Source: Pseudomonas fluorescens
GTDB lineage: Bacteria; Pseudomonadota; Gammaproteobacteria; Pseudomonadales; Pseudomonadaceae
Length of the DNA stretch: 64,000 bases
Direction of reading: 5' to 3'
NCBI RefSeq assembly: GCF_001307155.1
Contig: NZ_CP012830.1
Location: forward strand, 1,729,501 to 1,793,500
Position numbers and translations under genes: made by a program. This document shows positions 47,920 to 59,551 of this stretch, in pieces; position 1 is the first letter of the stretch; each line of letters starts with the position of its first letter. A model generated the notes under the pieces. That model was not told the DNA's origin and made no database searches. It was given only the letters and a program-made list of their open reading frames with translations.

Positions 47920-49161
47920 TCAGGCAGCACGATGCGTAAAACCCTGCAGGTCGATGGAAGGGTTGCGTTGGCCGATCAGTTCGCTGAGCACCCGGGCACT
48001 GCCGCACGCCAGGGTGAAACCCAACGCGCCATGGCCGAGGTTGAGCCACAGGTTGCGGTAAGCCGTCGCCCCCAACAGCGGCACGCCGCTGGGAGTGGCC
48101 GGGCGCATACCAGCCCATTCGACAGCCGCGTCGTAGGTGCCGGCATTCGGAAACGTGTCGCAAGCCTGGCGCTTGATCAGTGCCAGGCGCTTGGGATCCG
48201 GCGCCGGATCGAAGCCAACGATGTCGACCATCGCCGCCACCCGCAATTGCTCGCCAATCCGCGCATAGACGATCTTGCGGTCGTAGTCGGTGATGCTCAG
48301 GTCCGGGGCACGATGCTCCGCACCAATCGGTACCGTCAGGCTATAACCTTTGAGCGGATACAGCGGCAGGTGCACACCGGGCAGTGCCAGCAACGGGCTA
48401 CGGTGGCCGGCGGCGATGACCAGTTGTTCGACCGGCAACACCTCATCAGCCAATTCAATGGCGCTTACCGCACCGTCGACATGACGAATCCCGGTCACCG
48501 CCCGCCCCAGCCGAAACTCGCATAGGCCCGAGGCTTTCAGCCGCTTCATCAGTTGCTGGCAGAAGGCGTGGCAGTCGCCCACCTCTTCGTCCGGGGTATA
48601 AATCGCCCCGACAAACGCAGCATCAGCCAGCGCTGGCTCAAGACGCGCGCTTTCAGTTGGCGACAACACTTGCTGTTGCTGTGGATCGACGAGGCTGTTG
48701 CGGGCATGCTCGAAGCTCGCAGCCTGGCGAAAGGTCACCAGTTTGCCGTTGCGCCGCCAATTGAAGCCGTCCAGCGAGTCCTCTTCGCGCCAGCCTTGCA
48801 GGGTGGTCTGGCTCAATAGTGCCAGACGTAGCAAATGGGCCGCATTCTGGCGATTCACCGAGGTCCGGCAAGCACCAAGGAAGGACGCCATCCAGCGCCA
48901 CTGCGCCGGGTCGAAACGCATACGCAGCTTCAGCGGCGAATCCCCTCGCAGCATCCAGCCGATGGCCTGTAACGGCACGCCGGCATCGGCCAGCGGCGCA
49001 ACGTAGCGATAGGATAATTGGCCGCCGTTGGCAAAACTGGTTTCGCTGCCCAGCGAGTCACGGGCCTCGACCACCGTCACCTCAAAGCCATCGCGAACCA
49101 GCGCGTAAGCCGTTGTCAGGCCAATCACCCCACCGCCGATGATGCAAACTCGCTGAGCCAT
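47920..49161 (-). CDS. D-amino acid dehydrogenase (DadA-like FAD enzyme)
   Basis: 413-residue FAD-dependent oxidoreductase. N-terminal Rossmann motif VCIIGGGVIGLTTAYALVRDG, SETSFANGGQLSYRYVAPLA (DadA signature), and the C-terminal WAGMRPATPSGVPLLG ... NLGHGALGFTLACGSA. It oxidises D-amino acids to 2-oxo acids and ammonia at the inner membrane face. The ATG at 49161 starts just before the FAD motif. No alanine racemase gene is beside it, so it is a paralogue of the classic dadAX enzyme rather than that gene itself. Confidence 0.88.
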   Translation of the reverse strand: MAQRVCIIGGGVIGLTTAYALVRDGFEVTVVEARDSLGSETSFANGGQLSYRYVAPLADAGVPLQAIGWMLRGDSPLKLRMRFDPAQWRWMASFLGACRTSVNRQNAAHLLRLALLSQTTLQGWREEDSLDGFNWRRNGKLVTFRQAASFEHARNSLVDPQQQQVLSPTESARLEPALADAAFVGAIYTPDEEVGDCHAFCQQLMKRLKASGLCEFRLGRAVTGIRHVDGAVSAIELADEVLPVEQLVIAAGHRSPLLALPGVHLPLYPLKGYSLTVPIGAEHRAPDLSITDYDRKIVYARIGEQLRVAAMVDIVGFDPAPDPKRLALIKRQACDTFPNAGTYDAAVEWAGMRPATPSGVPLLGATAYRNLWLNLGHGALGFTLACGSARVLSELIGQRNPSIDLQGFTHRAA

Positions 49162-49268
49162 GTCAGTCCTTAGCCATTGTTGAGACGAGCCTGAGGTTAG
49201 AGCCAGGTGACAGGCGCCGAACAATGAATAAAGATGCCTGACCCATAAGCAAAGGTTATGGAATCGCC

Positions 49269-50180
49269 ATGCGCCTTCGACACATCGAGATTTTCCAGGC
49301 CATCCGCCAGACCGGTTCGGTCAGCGGCGCCGCGCAATTACTGCACGTCTCGCAGCCTGCGGTGACCAAGGTGTTGCAGCACGCCGAGCAACAACTGGGC
49401 TTCCCGCTGTTTTTGCGGGTGCGTGGTAAATTGCAGGCTACGCCTGAAGCACTGGAACTGGAGCGTGAGGTCGACAAGGTCACTGAAAGCCTGCAAGGAG
49501 TACGACGCCTGGCCCAGAGCCTGCGCCGCGAGCCGGGCCACAGCCTGCGGATCGGCGCGACACCGGCGCTGGCCCTGTCGCTACTGCCGCCGGCGGTCAA
49601 CGAGTGGACCCGGCGTTACCCGGACATCGTCTGCGAACTGTCCAGCGCCCACAGCCGCGAATTGATGCAGAACCTGCTGATGCGTGAAATCGATGTCGCG
49701 CTGACCCTGCAACAACCCGACCACCCAGGGCTCAAGGCCCAGGCGTTGGCCTGTGGGGTGCTGGTAGCGTTGGCGCCGAGCGGTTACTGGCCTGAGGCAG
49801 ACCAAGGCAAGCCACTGCCATTGATGGCCTTGGCCGATGCGCCTTTGATTGGTCTGTCCAGCGCCGATCCGTTGTCCGCCAGGCTCGACAGTTACCTGAA
49901 AGCCGTCGAGCCACCGCCACGGGTCAGCATCTCCGTGCAGACCTATTCATTGGCGCGGGCCATGGTCGAATCCGGTGCCGGGCTGGCGGTCATCGACCCG
50001 TTCACAGCCCTCGGTGCCTCACCGAGGACTACGACCATCCGGCCATTGGCGCCGCCGTTGCCGATCACTTTGTACGCCGTGACCCGCGTTGACGAGCCAC
50101 CGCCGCACACCCTGAGCGATTTGCTGACGATCTTCAGCACGCGCGCACAGGAGCAACTGGATCGGTTGGTGGATCGTTGA
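49269..50180 (+). CDS. LysR-family transcriptional regulator
   Basis: 303 residues. The N-terminal winged helix MRLRHIEIFQAIRQTGSVSGAAQLLHVSQPAVTK is a typical LysR reading head. The effector domain (about 90-300) contains LRIGATPALALSLLPPAV and GAGLAVIDPFTAL. It is divergent from the DadA-like gene, 107 bases apart, and is the obvious candidate regulator of the dadA-like/ridA/binding-protein unit. Confidence 0.92.
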   Translation: MRLRHIEIFQAIRQTGSVSGAAQLLHVSQPAVTKVLQHAEQQLGFPLFLRVRGKLQATPEALELEREVDKVTESLQGVRRLAQSLRREPGHSLRIGATPALALSLLPPAVNEWTRRYPDIVCELSSAHSRELMQNLLMREIDVALTLQQPDHPGLKAQALACGVLVALAPSGYWPEADQGKPLPLMALADAPLIGLSSADPLSARLDSYLKAVEPPPRVSISVQTYSLARAMVESGAGLAVIDPFTALGASPRTTTIRPLAPPLPITLYAVTRVDEPPPHTLSDLLTIFSTRAQEQLDRLVDR

Positions 50181-50192
50181 TGAGCACCAGCT

Positions 50193-50267
50193 AAAAGATC
50201 GCAGCCTGCGACAGCACCTACAGAGCAACGCGTTCGGCGTAGGAGCTGCCGAAGGCTGCGATCTTTT
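50193..50267. repeat. Inverted repeat (AAAAGATCGCAGCCTGC type)
   Basis: AAAAGATCGCAGCCTGCGACAGC is mirrored by GCTGCCGAAGGCTGCGATCTTTT with CTACAG and CGTAGG inside. It lies between the convergent LysR and trhA genes; same family as 46529-46604. Confidence 0.88.
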
Positions 50268-50270
50268 GCT

Positions 50271-50888
50271 TCACAAGACGTAAAACAGGATCGCCACGAA
50301 GTGCAGCAAACTGCCGGCGATGACGAACAGGTGCCAGATGCCGTGGGCGTGGCGCAGTCGGCTGTCGAGGGCGAAGAAGATAATGCCGACGGTATAAAAC
50401 ACCCCGCCCGCCGCCAGCCAAGCAAACCCGACAGTGCCCAACGCCGCCAGCAGCGGCTTGACCGCCACCAGCACGATCCAGCCCATCACCGCGTAGATCA
50501 CGATCGACAGAATCCGCGCCTCGGAGCGCGGCTTGATCTCTTGCAGCATGCCGATCACCGCCAGCCCCCAGACAATCCCGAACAGCGTCCAGCCCCACGG
50601 CCCACGCAGGGTGACCAGACAAAACGGCGTGTAACTGCCAGCGATCAGCAGGTAGATCGACAGGTGATCGACCTTCTGCATGATCACCTTCGCCCGCCCG
50701 CGCACGCTGTGATAAACCGTCGAAACGCTGTACAGCACCAGCAAGGTAAACCCGTAAATCGCCACGCTGACAATCTTCCAGGGGCTGCCATCCAGACTGG
50801 CAATCACCAACAACCAGACCGCCCCGACACACGCCGCAACCGCCCCGAACAAATGGCTCCAGGCGTTGAATTTTTCTCCGTGATACAT
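50271..50888 (-). CDS. trhA: Hemolysin III family protein (PAQR/TrhA)
   Basis: 205-residue, seven-helix membrane protein. Signature motifs: EKFNAWSHLFGA (zinc-site His), YHSVRGRAKVIMQKVDHLSIYLLIAGSYTPF (the second metal motif with SxxxxHxxD spacing) and HGIWHLFVIAGSLLHFVA. Bacterial PAQR proteins are linked to membrane-lipid homeostasis; the hemolysin name is historical. It stands alone. Confidence 0.92.
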   Translation of the reverse strand: MYHGEKFNAWSHLFGAVAACVGAVWLLVIASLDGSPWKIVSVAIYGFTLLVLYSVSTVYHSVRGRAKVIMQKVDHLSIYLLIAGSYTPFCLVTLRGPWGWTLFGIVWGLAVIGMLQEIKPRSEARILSIVIYAVMGWIVLVAVKPLLAALGTVGFAWLAAGGVFYTVGIIFFALDSRLRHAHGIWHLFVIAGSLLHFVAILFYVL

Positions 50889-50986
50889 GCGTCTCCAACC
50901 TCAAAAAATCACTGCTACATCGCACAAGCCTCAGGCTTGTAGCCTGGGTGTGCAATGTTTCAAATCAAATGTCATGGACTAAAGCG

Positions 50987-51024
50987 GTCCCTTTGTGGGA
51001 CTTATCGTTCCCCAGAAGGGACCG
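50987..51024 (-). terminator. Hairpin downstream of the pil-chp operon
   Basis: GGTCCCTT and AAGGGACC form a perfect eight-base stem, seven bases after the chpC stop codon on the minus strand. There is no long T-run, so terminator function is likely but not certain. Confidence 0.5.
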
Positions 51025-51030
51025 ATCAAC

Positions 51031-51492
51031 TCACTGCGCAACCAACCCCGCCCCCACCAACAACTCTTCCAGCGCCAGCAGGTCCGGGACTTTCGCCACG
51101 TGTTCGGCGACCTGGACCGCGGCGTGTTCCAGCGAGCACAGCGGCACGTCGACATAGCTCAACTGGCTGTCGAGCTTGTAGGAGCGTGGAATCCCTTGCA
51201 CCAGCAAGGCGATGAATTTGAGGTGCGGGCGCCCGCCGAGAGCGTTGAGGACGACGATACGCGCACGGTCGCCGATCACGGTTTTGTTGCCGCAGGCCGA
51301 TTCGAAACTCAACAGCGGGATTTGCCGCTCGCGCCAGGTCACCAGGCCCAGGTACCAGGGCGGTGAATCGAGGTCAAAGGCGCCGGGCTGATAGTCGATC
51401 AACTCGGCGACGGCGACATTGGGCAGGATCAGGTTGCGATCGGCCAAGGGCAGCAGCAGCCCGGTGAGGTTGCTGGTGCGGTGTTCAAGCAT
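51031..51492 (-). CDS. chpC: CheW-like chemotaxis adaptor ChpC
   Basis: 153-residue CheW-domain protein. The sequence LPNVAVAELIDYQPGAFDLDSPPWYLGLVTWRERQIPLLSFE has the CheW-type strand and loop pattern. Position as the last gene after chpA is that of ChpC, which couples additional receptors to the type IV pilus chemosensory kinase. Its start overlaps the end of chpA by eight bases, so translation is coupled. Confidence 0.9.
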   Translation of the reverse strand: MLEHRTSNLTGLLLPLADRNLILPNVAVAELIDYQPGAFDLDSPPWYLGLVTWRERQIPLLSFESACGNKTVIGDRARIVVLNALGGRPHLKFIALLVQGIPRSYKLDSQLSYVDVPLCSLEHAAVQVAEHVAKVPDLLALEELLVGAGLVAQ

Positions 51493-54400
51493 GGGTTTTG
51501 CTCCATAAAGCGATGCTTTCGAGCAATACCGATTCCTGGTACGGCTTGCCGAGGTAGTCGTTGACGCCGATAGCCATCGCCCGGTCGCGGTGTTTCTGGC
51601 CGGTGCGCGAGGTGATCATGATGATCGGCAGGTGCTGCAACCGTGGATCGTTGCGCACCTGCATGGCCACTTCAAAACCATCCATGCGCGGCATTTCAAT
51701 GTCCAGCAGCATCAGGTCGGGCATGTGCTCTTCGAGCAACAGCATGGCGTCGACGCCGTCCTTGGCGGTTAGCACGTTCATGCCGTGGCGTTCGAGCAGG
51801 CGGCTGGTGACCTTGCGCACGGTGACCGAGTCGTCGACCACCAGGACCAGCATCGAACGCTGCGGCTCGGCCTCCGTGGCCGTCTCCTGAATGACCCGCT
51901 GCGGTGACACCTGCGTCTGCATGGCGCGGATATGCGTCAGCAGGTCGAGAATCAGCACCACCCGGCCATCGCCAAGAATGGTCGCGCCAGACAACCCCTG
52001 CACCGCCGCGAACTGCGGGCCGAGACTTTTCACCACGATTTCCCGGGTACCGGTCGTCGCATCGACCTGCACCGCGATGCGCCGCTCGTTGCACTGCACC
52101 AGCAACACCGGCAACGGCAGGCTCTGGCCCAGCAGTTTCGGGCGGACGCTGGTCTTCAGCAGCTCGCCGAGGTAGCACAGTTCATAGCGTTGCCCGGCGT
52201 ATTCATATAGCGGTGGATCGAGCTGGTAATAGCCCTCCAGCTCAAAGGGCAACACGCACACGATGCCTTCGATGGTGTTCAGCGGGATCGCGTATTGATC
52301 CTCGGCACACTGCACCATCAACGCGCGGTTGACCGACACGGTGAACGGCAGACGAATGCGAAAGTGCACGCCGTGCCCAGGCACAGAGTCGATGACCATC
52401 GAGCCACCGAGTTGCCGCACTTCTTCGTGAACCACATCCATACCGACGCCACGCCCGGAGATCTGGGTGATTTTCTCGGCAGTGGAAAACCCTGGCTGCA
52501 GAATGAACTGCAACACGTCGCGATCGCTCATGTCACTACCGGGATCGAGCAACCCGCGCTTGATCGCCTTGCGCCGCACGGCATCCAGCGGCACGCCGGC
52601 ACCGTCGTCGCGGATGTCGAAAATGATGTCGCCGCCCTCACGAGACAAGTCCAGGGTGATGCGGCCTTGCTCGGGTTTACCGGCCGCACGGCGGACTTCG
52701 GCGGACTCCAGACCGTGGTCGACAGCATTGCGCAGCATGTGCTCAAGCGGCGCCGCCATGCGTTCCAGCACATTGCGGTCCATCTCGCCTTCGGCGTTCC
52801 CGACAATGAACTCGACGTCTTTGCTCAACTCGCTGGAAACCTGACGAACGATGCGCTTCAAGCGCGGCAGCATCCGTTCGAACGGTACCATGCGCGAACG
52901 CATCAAGCCTTCCTGCAGTTCGGTATTGATCCGACCTTGTTGTTGCAGCAGGTTCTCTGCGTCGTGGTTGCAGTGCTCGAGGGTTTCCTTAAGGTCGAGC
53001 AAGTCGGACGCCGACTCGAACAATGCCCGCGACAACTGCTGCAACTGCGAGTGCCGATCCATTTCCAGCGGATCGAACTCTTCGTAGCCCAGGCGCTCGG
53101 CCTCAACCTGCTGCCGGCTGAGGATCCGTCCCTGGGTTTCGGTGTCGAGCCGGCGCAACTGATCGCGCATGCGCTCGATGGTGGTTTCCATTTCGCTCAG
53201 GGCGACCTGCGCATCGTTGACTTGCTGCTCGATGCGACCGCGGAAGATCGAGGTTTCCCCGGCCAGGTTGACCAGATCGTCCAGCAGTTCGGCCGACACC
53301 TTGACCATATCGGCGCCAGCGTCCGGTTGCAGCGCCGCGGCCTCTGGCTTGGCCACCGGTGCCACTTCAACCAGCGGAGCCGGTGTCGGGGCCTTGTCAG
53401 CCGTTGGGTGAGTGAAGGCCTTGATCGCGTCGATCAGGCTGTCAGCCGGCAGCACCGGCTGACCGGCGCGGGTCGCATCGAGCATCTGCGCCAACCGGTC
53501 ATGGCTGCGTTGCAACAGATCGAACAACGCCGGTATGGCGTGCAGCAAGCCGGTCGACAACCCTTCGTAAAGAAATTCCAGCTCATGGGCCAGGTCGCCA
53601 ATCGGGGCGATTTCGACCATTCGCGCGCCGCCCTTGAGGGTGTGCAGGTCGCGCAGCAGGGTTTCCATTTCCTGACGATTTTGCGGGTCCGCCTGCCAGC
53701 GCGACAGCGCCGCACCCGAACTGTCGATGATGTCGAAACCTTCCTCGAGGAAGATCTCCAACAGTTCCGGATCGTGGCTCGCAGCCTCATTCGCGGTCGC
53801 TGCCTCGACCACTTCAGCCGTACTGCCAGTGCCTTGCCGAAATTGCTGGATCGCCTCGATCAACGTACCCGGATCGCTCAGTGGCTGATGGTTTTGCAAC
53901 TGTTCGAGCAACATCGCGAGGCGGTCGTGGCTCTGTTGCAATAACACCCCGAGCGCTGGTGAATGACTGAAGCGCCGGTCGACCAAGCCTTCATAAAGGC
54001 TTTCAAGCTCGTGGGCCAGATCGCCGACCGGCCCAACCTCGGCCATTCGTGCGCCGCCCTTGAGAGTGTGCAAGTCGCGCTGCAATGACGACAGCGGCGC
54101 AGCGCTCTCTGGATCATTGAGCCAACGCTGCAAGGCCTGTCCGGCGCTTTCGAGGATATCCACCGCTTCTTCGAGAAAGATCGAAACGATTTCATCGTCA
54201 ATCGTCAACGCCTGCGCCTGCGCCTGTGCCAGCTCGCTGGTGGCGCTACCCAGTTCGGTTATGCTCAGCGTGCGGCTGCCATCGCTGCGAATCAGCCCCA
54301 TGGCCGACGGATCAAGGCCCTCATTGAGCAAATCACGCAAGGCCCGCACCCGCGCCGGTTGTGAACCGACTTCCTGGCCGGCGGCCAGTTCATCAAGCAT

Positions 54401-57400
54401 GTTGATCAGCGCTTCGTGAGCACTTTGAGCTTCATGGAAGAACCGCTCGTTGACCGCCAGGCTGCTTTCCTCCACCGCGCCGTAGAGGTCGAGCAAGGCT
54501 TCGCACAGCTCGTCCACCGGATGCAGATCGGCCAAGTGCGCGTTCTCGCCCAGGGTCGTCAATTCATCCAGCAGCGCGCTGAGTTCCTGCCGCTCGCCGG
54601 GGTGTTGCTGCCAGCGCTGCAACAGGGTTTCGGCGTCCAGCAGGATGTCCATGCCCTGGGCCAGGAATTTGTTGATCAGTTGCGGATCACGCTTGATCCG
54701 CAGCCCCGTGTTCGGCGCATTGAGGATGGCGTCCAGACGCTCGGCAAGCAGCGCCTGAGTGCGCCCGATCAAATCTTCGGCCCCCCTGATCGGCATCAGC
54801 GGATCACCGCTCAATTGCTTCAGCCCGCGCCGCAACAGTTCACCGGCTTCGAGCAGCAGCTCGACTTCGTCCAGGTCCAGCGCAATCTGGTGCGCCTTGT
54901 ACTCGCGGGCCAGATGATCGAACGGCGCCGCCAGCTCGGCAATCGGCAACACACCGGCCATCGAAGCGCTGCCCTTGAGGGTGTGCAAGGCGCGTTGCAA
55001 CTCATCACTGGCCTGCAACGGCACATGCTCGGCGGCCCGGTCGAGAAAACGGTCGAGGCTCTGGAGGTGGGTTTCAGCTTCGTTGCGGAAGATCTCCAGC
55101 AACTGCGGATCAAGCATCGCGTCATCCTGCAACGCAGTGTCCGGCAGGGTTTCATCCCCCTTCGCCAGGGCATGGGCGCGAGCGGCCAGGCGGTCGACAT
55201 CGTCGCGCTGACGCTGGGTGTTGGCGGCGAACTCAGCGATCAGTTCAGGGAGCAGTTGCAGCACTTCATCCAGCAGCTGATAAACCGGCGGACCCGGTTC
55301 GACACTGCGTTCCAGTACCCGGTTGAGCAGATTCTCCAGCGCCCACGCCAACTCGCCCAACACCAGTGCGCGGACCATTCGCCCGCTGCCTTTCAAGGTG
55401 TGGAAGGCGCGACGCAACTCGCTCAGGACCGAGGTGCTGTCGGGGCTAGCGACCCAGCGCGGCAAGTATTCGCGCAGGATATCCAGGACTTCATCGGTCT
55501 CCTCGAGAAAGACTTCGCGCAGCTCGGCATCCACCGGCTCTTCATCGGCCGGCGGCGGCAGCAGACTGCCCGGCGTGATCAGCGCGGGCGGATTGACGGC
55601 ACGGGCCGGGCTGGCCAACACCTCGGCCAGCGACTGGGTGATCTGCGGGTTATCCAGTGCCGGCAGATCCGGCAGATCCAGCATCACCAACGCCAAGCCT
55701 GGGCTCAGCACGTCTTCGGATAGCGGCAGCACCTCGCCGGGGAAATACCCCAGAGCTGCCAGACTTTGCTCGGCGACATCGAGGATTTTTTCGCCAGGCG
55801 CCTCGGGGTCTTCGCTCAAACGCTCCAGGTAATACTCGATGCTGGTAATGGCGTCGGCCAGGCTGTCGAGTTGCGGCCAATCGGGACGCGTCTGGTCTGC
55901 CAGCAGATGTTCGCGAATAAAACCGTTGCAGGCTTCCAGCAGGCTTGCCGCGCGGCTCAGCGGAATCATCGCCAACGCGCCACGCACCTGGGTCAGTAGG
56001 GCCGGAAGCGGCTGCAGGACCTGACGATCCCAATCGCTGTCGATGTAGTCGACGATCATGTCCTTGGCCTGTTGCAGGCAGATTCGCGCTTCCTTGATGA
56101 CGATCTGATGGATCTGCGTCAGGTCGGTGGTCGGCAACCGGCTCTCTTCGCGGTTTTCCTCAACGGTGCCGACCATTCCGGCCAGGGTCGCCTCGACGTA
56201 AAGCAGGGCTCCGGCGACATCCATCAGGATCGCGTCGTTCGGCTCGCGCTGGCCTTGGGCCAGGCTCAGAACCACCGCCAGTTGATCGATGATCACCTTG
56301 CGCGGCTGACCGAAGCCGAGCACCGCCAGGGTGTCGGCGATTTGCCGCAGTGGCGCCAGCAGGCTGTCGAGGTCCGAGACATGTTGTCGGTCGCTGCGCA
56401 CGAACAGGTCGAGGCGCTCCTTGACCCGCACCAGTTCTTCGCAGAGCGCGGCCAGCACCGAGCGCATCGCGTCGCGGTCCGGGCCGGCCAGGCGAGCGCG
56501 TTCTTCATCGACCATTGCACTGTCGGGCAACGCGTCGTCCAGGGCATAACGCTCTTTCATGGCTTGCATCTGCGCAGTGGGATGTTGTGCCTTGGCAATG
56601 TAGAACAGCAGGCTTTTGAGCAATTCAGGCGGCGCTGGCTGATTGATTTCCGAGATGCCGTGTTCGAGCAGGCGCTTGAGTTCCTTGTCAGCGTCCTTGA
56701 ACAGGCTGCGCAGCGCCGGACTGTTGGCGACACTGCCGCTGAGCATGCCTTCGACCAGCGCCGAAGCGATCTGCCACAACGGGCTCAATGGCGCCCCGTC
56801 GCAGAGCATTTCGAGGCGTGCAAAGACCTTGGCCAGATAGCCGAGATTGGTGGTGTCGTCCTGTTCGCGAAGCAACCCAACCAGTCCCATCTGCAACATT
56901 TGCCGCAATTTGCGCAGCACATTCGGCAACTCGGCCGGCTCAAGCATTGCCAGCGTGTCGTCATCCAATTCGGGAAGCGCTTGCCACTGCGGGCTGAACA
57001 GGCTGGTTTCCGACAACAGGCTTTCGCCACGGGCGCTGCGCAGGTCGTTGATCAACGGCAAGACCACCAACGGCAAGTCACGGCGGGCACTGTGCACACG
57101 GTCGAGGTAAATCGGCAGTTGGCCGAGGGCTTGTTGCAGCAGGCGAATGGCTTCATCGCGGTGGCTGACGCGGTTGTGCTGCAACGCTGCCGCGAGCTGC
57201 TCCATCTCTTCGGCGAGCAACGCCGCGCCGTAGAATTCAACCATCTGCAAACTGCCGTGAACCTGATGAATCCCCGCCAGGCACTCCGCGATCGCGTGCG
57301 CCGTCAGTGGTTCTTCGAACCGGTTGTCGAGGGCCATGCTTTCAAGGGCAATAAACGCCTGCTTCAACGTTTCGGCAATTTCGCCCTTGACCCATTCGAG

Positions 57401-57469
57401 GGCCACATAGTCGTGCCGATCACCCATAACCACTCCCATCAAAATGCTGTTCCAGCAGGCATCGTTCAA
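51485..57469 (-). CDS. chpA: Hybrid chemosensory histidine kinase ChpA
   Basis: 1994-residue CheA-type kinase of the type IV pilus (Chp) system. Phosphotransfer sites with His are seen at residues 71 (VHGSLQM), 690 ([10 protein letters not shown]), 829 ([10 protein letters not shown]), 1134 and 1276 (both [10 protein letters not shown]). A further copy near 490 has Arg instead of His (QVRGALAM). The kinase core follows: N box [24 protein letters not shown]. Next are a CheW-like domain and a C-terminal receiver with phosphoacceptor D1923 ([11 protein letters not shown]). P. aeruginosa ChpA is longer (about 2470 residues, eight transfer domains), so this one has fewer. The start codon overlaps the pilJ stop (ATGA). 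Confidence 0.95.
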   Translation of the reverse strand: MNDACWNSILMGVVMGDRHDYVALEWVKGEIAETLKQAFIALESMALDNRFEEPLTAHAIAECLAGIHQVHGSLQMVEFYGAALLAEEMEQLAAALQHNRVSHRDEAIRLLQQALGQLPIYLDRVHSARRDLPLVVLPLINDLRSARGESLLSETSLFSPQWQALPELDDDTLAMLEPAELPNVLRKLRQMLQMGLVGLLREQDDTTNLGYLAKVFARLEMLCDGAPLSPLWQIASALVEGMLSGSVANSPALRSLFKDADKELKRLLEHGISEINQPAPPELLKSLLFYIAKAQHPTAQMQAMKERYALDDALPDSAMVDEERARLAGPDRDAMRSVLAALCEELVRVKERLDLFVRSDRQHVSDLDSLLAPLRQIADTLAVLGFGQPRKVIIDQLAVVLSLAQGQREPNDAILMDVAGALLYVEATLAGMVGTVEENREESRLPTTDLTQIHQIVIKEARICLQQAKDMIVDYIDSDWDRQVLQPLPALLTQVRGALAMIPLSRAASLLEACNGFIREHLLADQTRPDWPQLDSLADAITSIEYYLERLSEDPEAPGEKILDVAEQSLAALGYFPGEVLPLSEDVLSPGLALVMLDLPDLPALDNPQITQSLAEVLASPARAVNPPALITPGSLLPPPADEEPVDAELREVFLEETDEVLDILREYLPRWVASPDSTSVLSELRRAFHTLKGSGRMVRALVLGELAWALENLLNRVLERSVEPGPPVYQLLDEVLQLLPELIAEFAANTQRQRDDVDRLAARAHALAKGDETLPDTALQDDAMLDPQLLEIFRNEAETHLQSLDRFLDRAAEHVPLQASDELQRALHTLKGSASMAGVLPIAELAAPFDHLAREYKAHQIALDLDEVELLLEAGELLRRGLKQLSGDPLMPIRGAEDLIGRTQALLAERLDAILNAPNTGLRIKRDPQLINKFLAQGMDILLDAETLLQRWQQHPGERQELSALLDELTTLGENAHLADLHPVDELCEALLDLYGAVEESSLAVNERFFHEAQSAHEALINMLDELAAGQEVGSQPARVRALRDLLNEGLDPSAMGLIRSDGSRTLSITELGSATSELAQAQAQALTIDDEIVSIFLEEAVDILESAGQALQRWLNDPESAAPLSSLQRDLHTLKGGARMAEVGPVGDLAHELESLYEGLVDRRFSHSPALGVLLQQSHDRLAMLLEQLQNHQPLSDPGTLIEAIQQFRQGTGSTAEVVEAATANEAASHDPELLEIFLEEGFDIIDSSGAALSRWQADPQNRQEMETLLRDLHTLKGGARMVEIAPIGDLAHELEFLYEGLSTGLLHAIPALFDLLQRSHDRLAQMLDATRAGQPVLPADSLIDAIKAFTHPTADKAPTPAPLVEVAPVAKPEAAALQPDAGADMVKVSAELLDDLVNLAGETSIFRGRIEQQVNDAQVALSEMETTIERMRDQLRRLDTETQGRILSRQQVEAERLGYEEFDPLEMDRHSQLQQLSRALFESASDLLDLKETLEHCNHDAENLLQQQGRINTELQEGLMRSRMVPFERMLPRLKRIVRQVSSELSKDVEFIVGNAEGEMDRNVLERMAAPLEHMLRNAVDHGLESAEVRRAAGKPEQGRITLDLSREGGDIIFDIRDDGAGVPLDAVRRKAIKRGLLDPGSDMSDRDVLQFILQPGFSTAEKITQISGRGVGMDVVHEEVRQLGGSMVIDSVPGHGVHFRIRLPFTVSVNRALMVQCAEDQYAIPLNTIEGIVCVLPFELEGYYQLDPPLYEYAGQRYELCYLGELLKTSVRPKLLGQSLPLPVLLVQCNERRIAVQVDATTGTREIVVKSLGPQFAAVQGLSGATILGDGRVVLILDLLTHIRAMQTQVSPQRVIQETATEAEPQRSMLVLVVDDSVTVRKVTSRLLERHGMNVLTAKDGVDAMLLLEEHMPDLMLLDIEMPRMDGFEVAMQVRNDPRLQHLPIIMITSRTGQKHRDRAMAIGVNDYLGKPYQESVLLESIALWSKTHA

Positions 57470-59526
57470 GCCTTGTCGGCGCTGCGCTCAGGCACCGCCG
57501 GCAAGGTGAAACCAGACACCGAACGCCGCAGCTGGCTGGCCATCTTCGCCAGGTTGCCGATGCTCTCGGCAGTGGCCGTGGAGCCCGACGAGGTCTGCGT
57601 GGTGATCTGCTGGATCACGTTCATCGTCAAGGATATCTGACCCGCCGAAGACGTCTGTTGCTGCGCCGCGTTGGAAATACTCTGGATCAACGCTGCGAGC
57701 GTTTTCGATACGCCTTCGATTTCTTCCAGGGCCACCCCCGCATCCTGCGCCAGTCGCGCGCCGCGCACCACTTCGGTGGTGGTCTGCTCCATGGAAATCA
57801 CCGCTTCATTGGTGTCAGTCTGGATCGCCCGCACCAAAGTTTCAATTTGTCGGGTGGCCGCCGACGAGCGCTCCGCCAGCCGCTGGACTTCATCGGCAAC
57901 CACCGCAAAACCACGCCCGGCGTCACCGGCCATGGAGGCCTGGATGGCGGCGTTCAGCGCGAGAATATTGGTCTGGTCGGCAATGTCGTCGATCAGGCTG
58001 ACGATGTCGCCGATTTCCTGGGACGACTCGCCCAGACGCTTGATCCGCTTGGCCGTGTCCTGAATCTGCTCACGGATATTGTCCATGCCGTGAATGGTGT
58101 TGTGCACCACCTCGTTGCCCTTGTTGGCGATCTCCACCGAGCGCTCGGCAACGGCGGACGACTCGGCGGCATTGGCCGAGACCTGATCGATGGACTGGGC
58201 CATTTCGTTGATCGCCGTCGAGGCTTCGGAAATCTGCTGGGCCTGATGCTCCGAGGCCTGGGCCAGATGCATCGCGGTCGCCTGGGTTTCCTGCACTGCG
58301 GCAGCGACCTGGCCGGCGGTCAGGTTGATGGTCGCGACCAGATCGCGCAACTGATCGACCGAGTAATTGATCGAGTCGGCGATGGTCCCGGTGAAGTCTT
58401 CGGTGACCGATGCCGTGACCGTCAGGTCGCCATCGGCGAGGTCTTCGATCTCGTCGAGCAAGCGCATGATCGCGTTCTGGTTACGTTCGTTCTTCTCGGC
58501 GGTTTCGCGTAACTGGCGATTGGTTTCACGAACCATCACCAGGCCGATCAGGATGATTGACATCAGCGCCAGCAAGCCCAGCACGTAACCGCCGATGGTG
58601 TCGGTCGAACGCCCGCCCACCATGTTTTCGAAGCCGTTGGCCAGGTGCGAGGCTTCATCGAGCAAGGTCTGCGACAAGTTGAAGATGTTGCCCGCCGACT
58701 CGCGGACCTTGAACAGTTCAGGCGAGGTTTCGAGGATCTCGTCGACCGAGCCCGAAACGAACTCGAACAGCTCGGAAATCTCGGTCAGCCGGGCACGCGC
58801 GTCATGGTCTTCGACCTCGCTGATCTTCAGGGACGGATTGCCCTGGAGCATGCCGTTGAGCACCTGGCCGAAACGCGCCGCATCACGGCCAAAGGCGTCG
58901 GCAGCCTGTTGGGCATTTTCGTCGCCAACGAGCACCGTGTTGACCGCGCCCAGGATCCGTTCGGCCAGCAACGACTGGCGCTGAGCCATGGCGACCTGAG
59001 CAGCAGGTGCGCCGCGCTGGAGCAGGATTTCGACGACTTTTTCGTACTCGACCTGCAACTGCGGCACGGTCTCGGCCAGGGTCGCGGCGACCTGATGTAG
59101 AGACAACACAGTCTGTTCGCTGGAAAGGATCGCATCGGTATTTTTCAGCAGGCGCTCCCAGTCCAGCTGCACCGCGCGCATTTCGGCGTGCACCGCGTGG
59201 GGTGCGGGTGGCAGACCGGTGGTCGGGTCACCTTTTTTCAAGTAACCCCAGCGTTGGGCGAAGTCGTTACGCGAATCACTCAGCAGCTTGAACGCCGCCG
59301 CTTTGCCGGCCGCCGCTTCAGTGGCGTTTTTGGCAATGCGCTGGGACAGCACGCGCAGCTCTCCGGCGTGACCGATGTACTGCTTGTCGTAGGAGGCCTG
59401 GGTATTGAGGTAAGCGAAGTTGGCGAACAGCAACACGATGAACACGATCAGCGCCATGAACAGCACAATGATCTGTGCACGACTGCGCGACCCTTCCGTA
59501 GCCTTGCCTGTATTTGCTTTTATCAT
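57466..59526 (-). CDS. pilJ: Type IV pilus methyl-accepting chemotaxis protein PilJ
   Basis: 686-residue membrane receptor. TM1 at about 18-40 ([21 protein letters not shown]), a long helical periplasmic PilJ domain with the duplicated QRxxKNA-type segments ([22 protein letters not shown]), TM2 near 330 ([17 protein letters not shown]), HAMP, then the cytoplasmic coiled coil with the conserved hairpin [18 protein letters not shown] ... [21 protein letters not shown]. The start ATG 59526 follows a REP element that lies between pilI and pilJ. pilK, expected after pilJ, is absent. Confidence 0.95.
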   Translation of the reverse strand: MIKANTGKATEGSRSRAQIIVLFMALIVFIVLLFANFAYLNTQASYDKQYIGHAGELRVLSQRIAKNATEAAAGKAAAFKLLSDSRNDFAQRWGYLKKGDPTTGLPPAPHAVHAEMRAVQLDWERLLKNTDAILSSEQTVLSLHQVAATLAETVPQLQVEYEKVVEILLQRGAPAAQVAMAQRQSLLAERILGAVNTVLVGDENAQQAADAFGRDAARFGQVLNGMLQGNPSLKISEVEDHDARARLTEISELFEFVSGSVDEILETSPELFKVRESAGNIFNLSQTLLDEASHLANGFENMVGGRSTDTIGGYVLGLLALMSIILIGLVMVRETNRQLRETAEKNERNQNAIMRLLDEIEDLADGDLTVTASVTEDFTGTIADSINYSVDQLRDLVATINLTAGQVAAAVQETQATAMHLAQASEHQAQQISEASTAINEMAQSIDQVSANAAESSAVAERSVEIANKGNEVVHNTIHGMDNIREQIQDTAKRIKRLGESSQEIGDIVSLIDDIADQTNILALNAAIQASMAGDAGRGFAVVADEVQRLAERSSAATRQIETLVRAIQTDTNEAVISMEQTTTEVVRGARLAQDAGVALEEIEGVSKTLAALIQSISNAAQQQTSSAGQISLTMNVIQQITTQTSSGSTATAESIGNLAKMASQLRRSVSGFTLPAVPERSADKA

Positions 59527-59551
59527 CGATCCTCGCCTAAAAGATCGCGAT

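Noticed and set aside
52295-57640. Several long plus-strand frames opposite chpA
   Set aside because: chpA is established on the minus strand by domain order and operon context; the opposite frames show only Arg/Gln/His-rich shadow composition.
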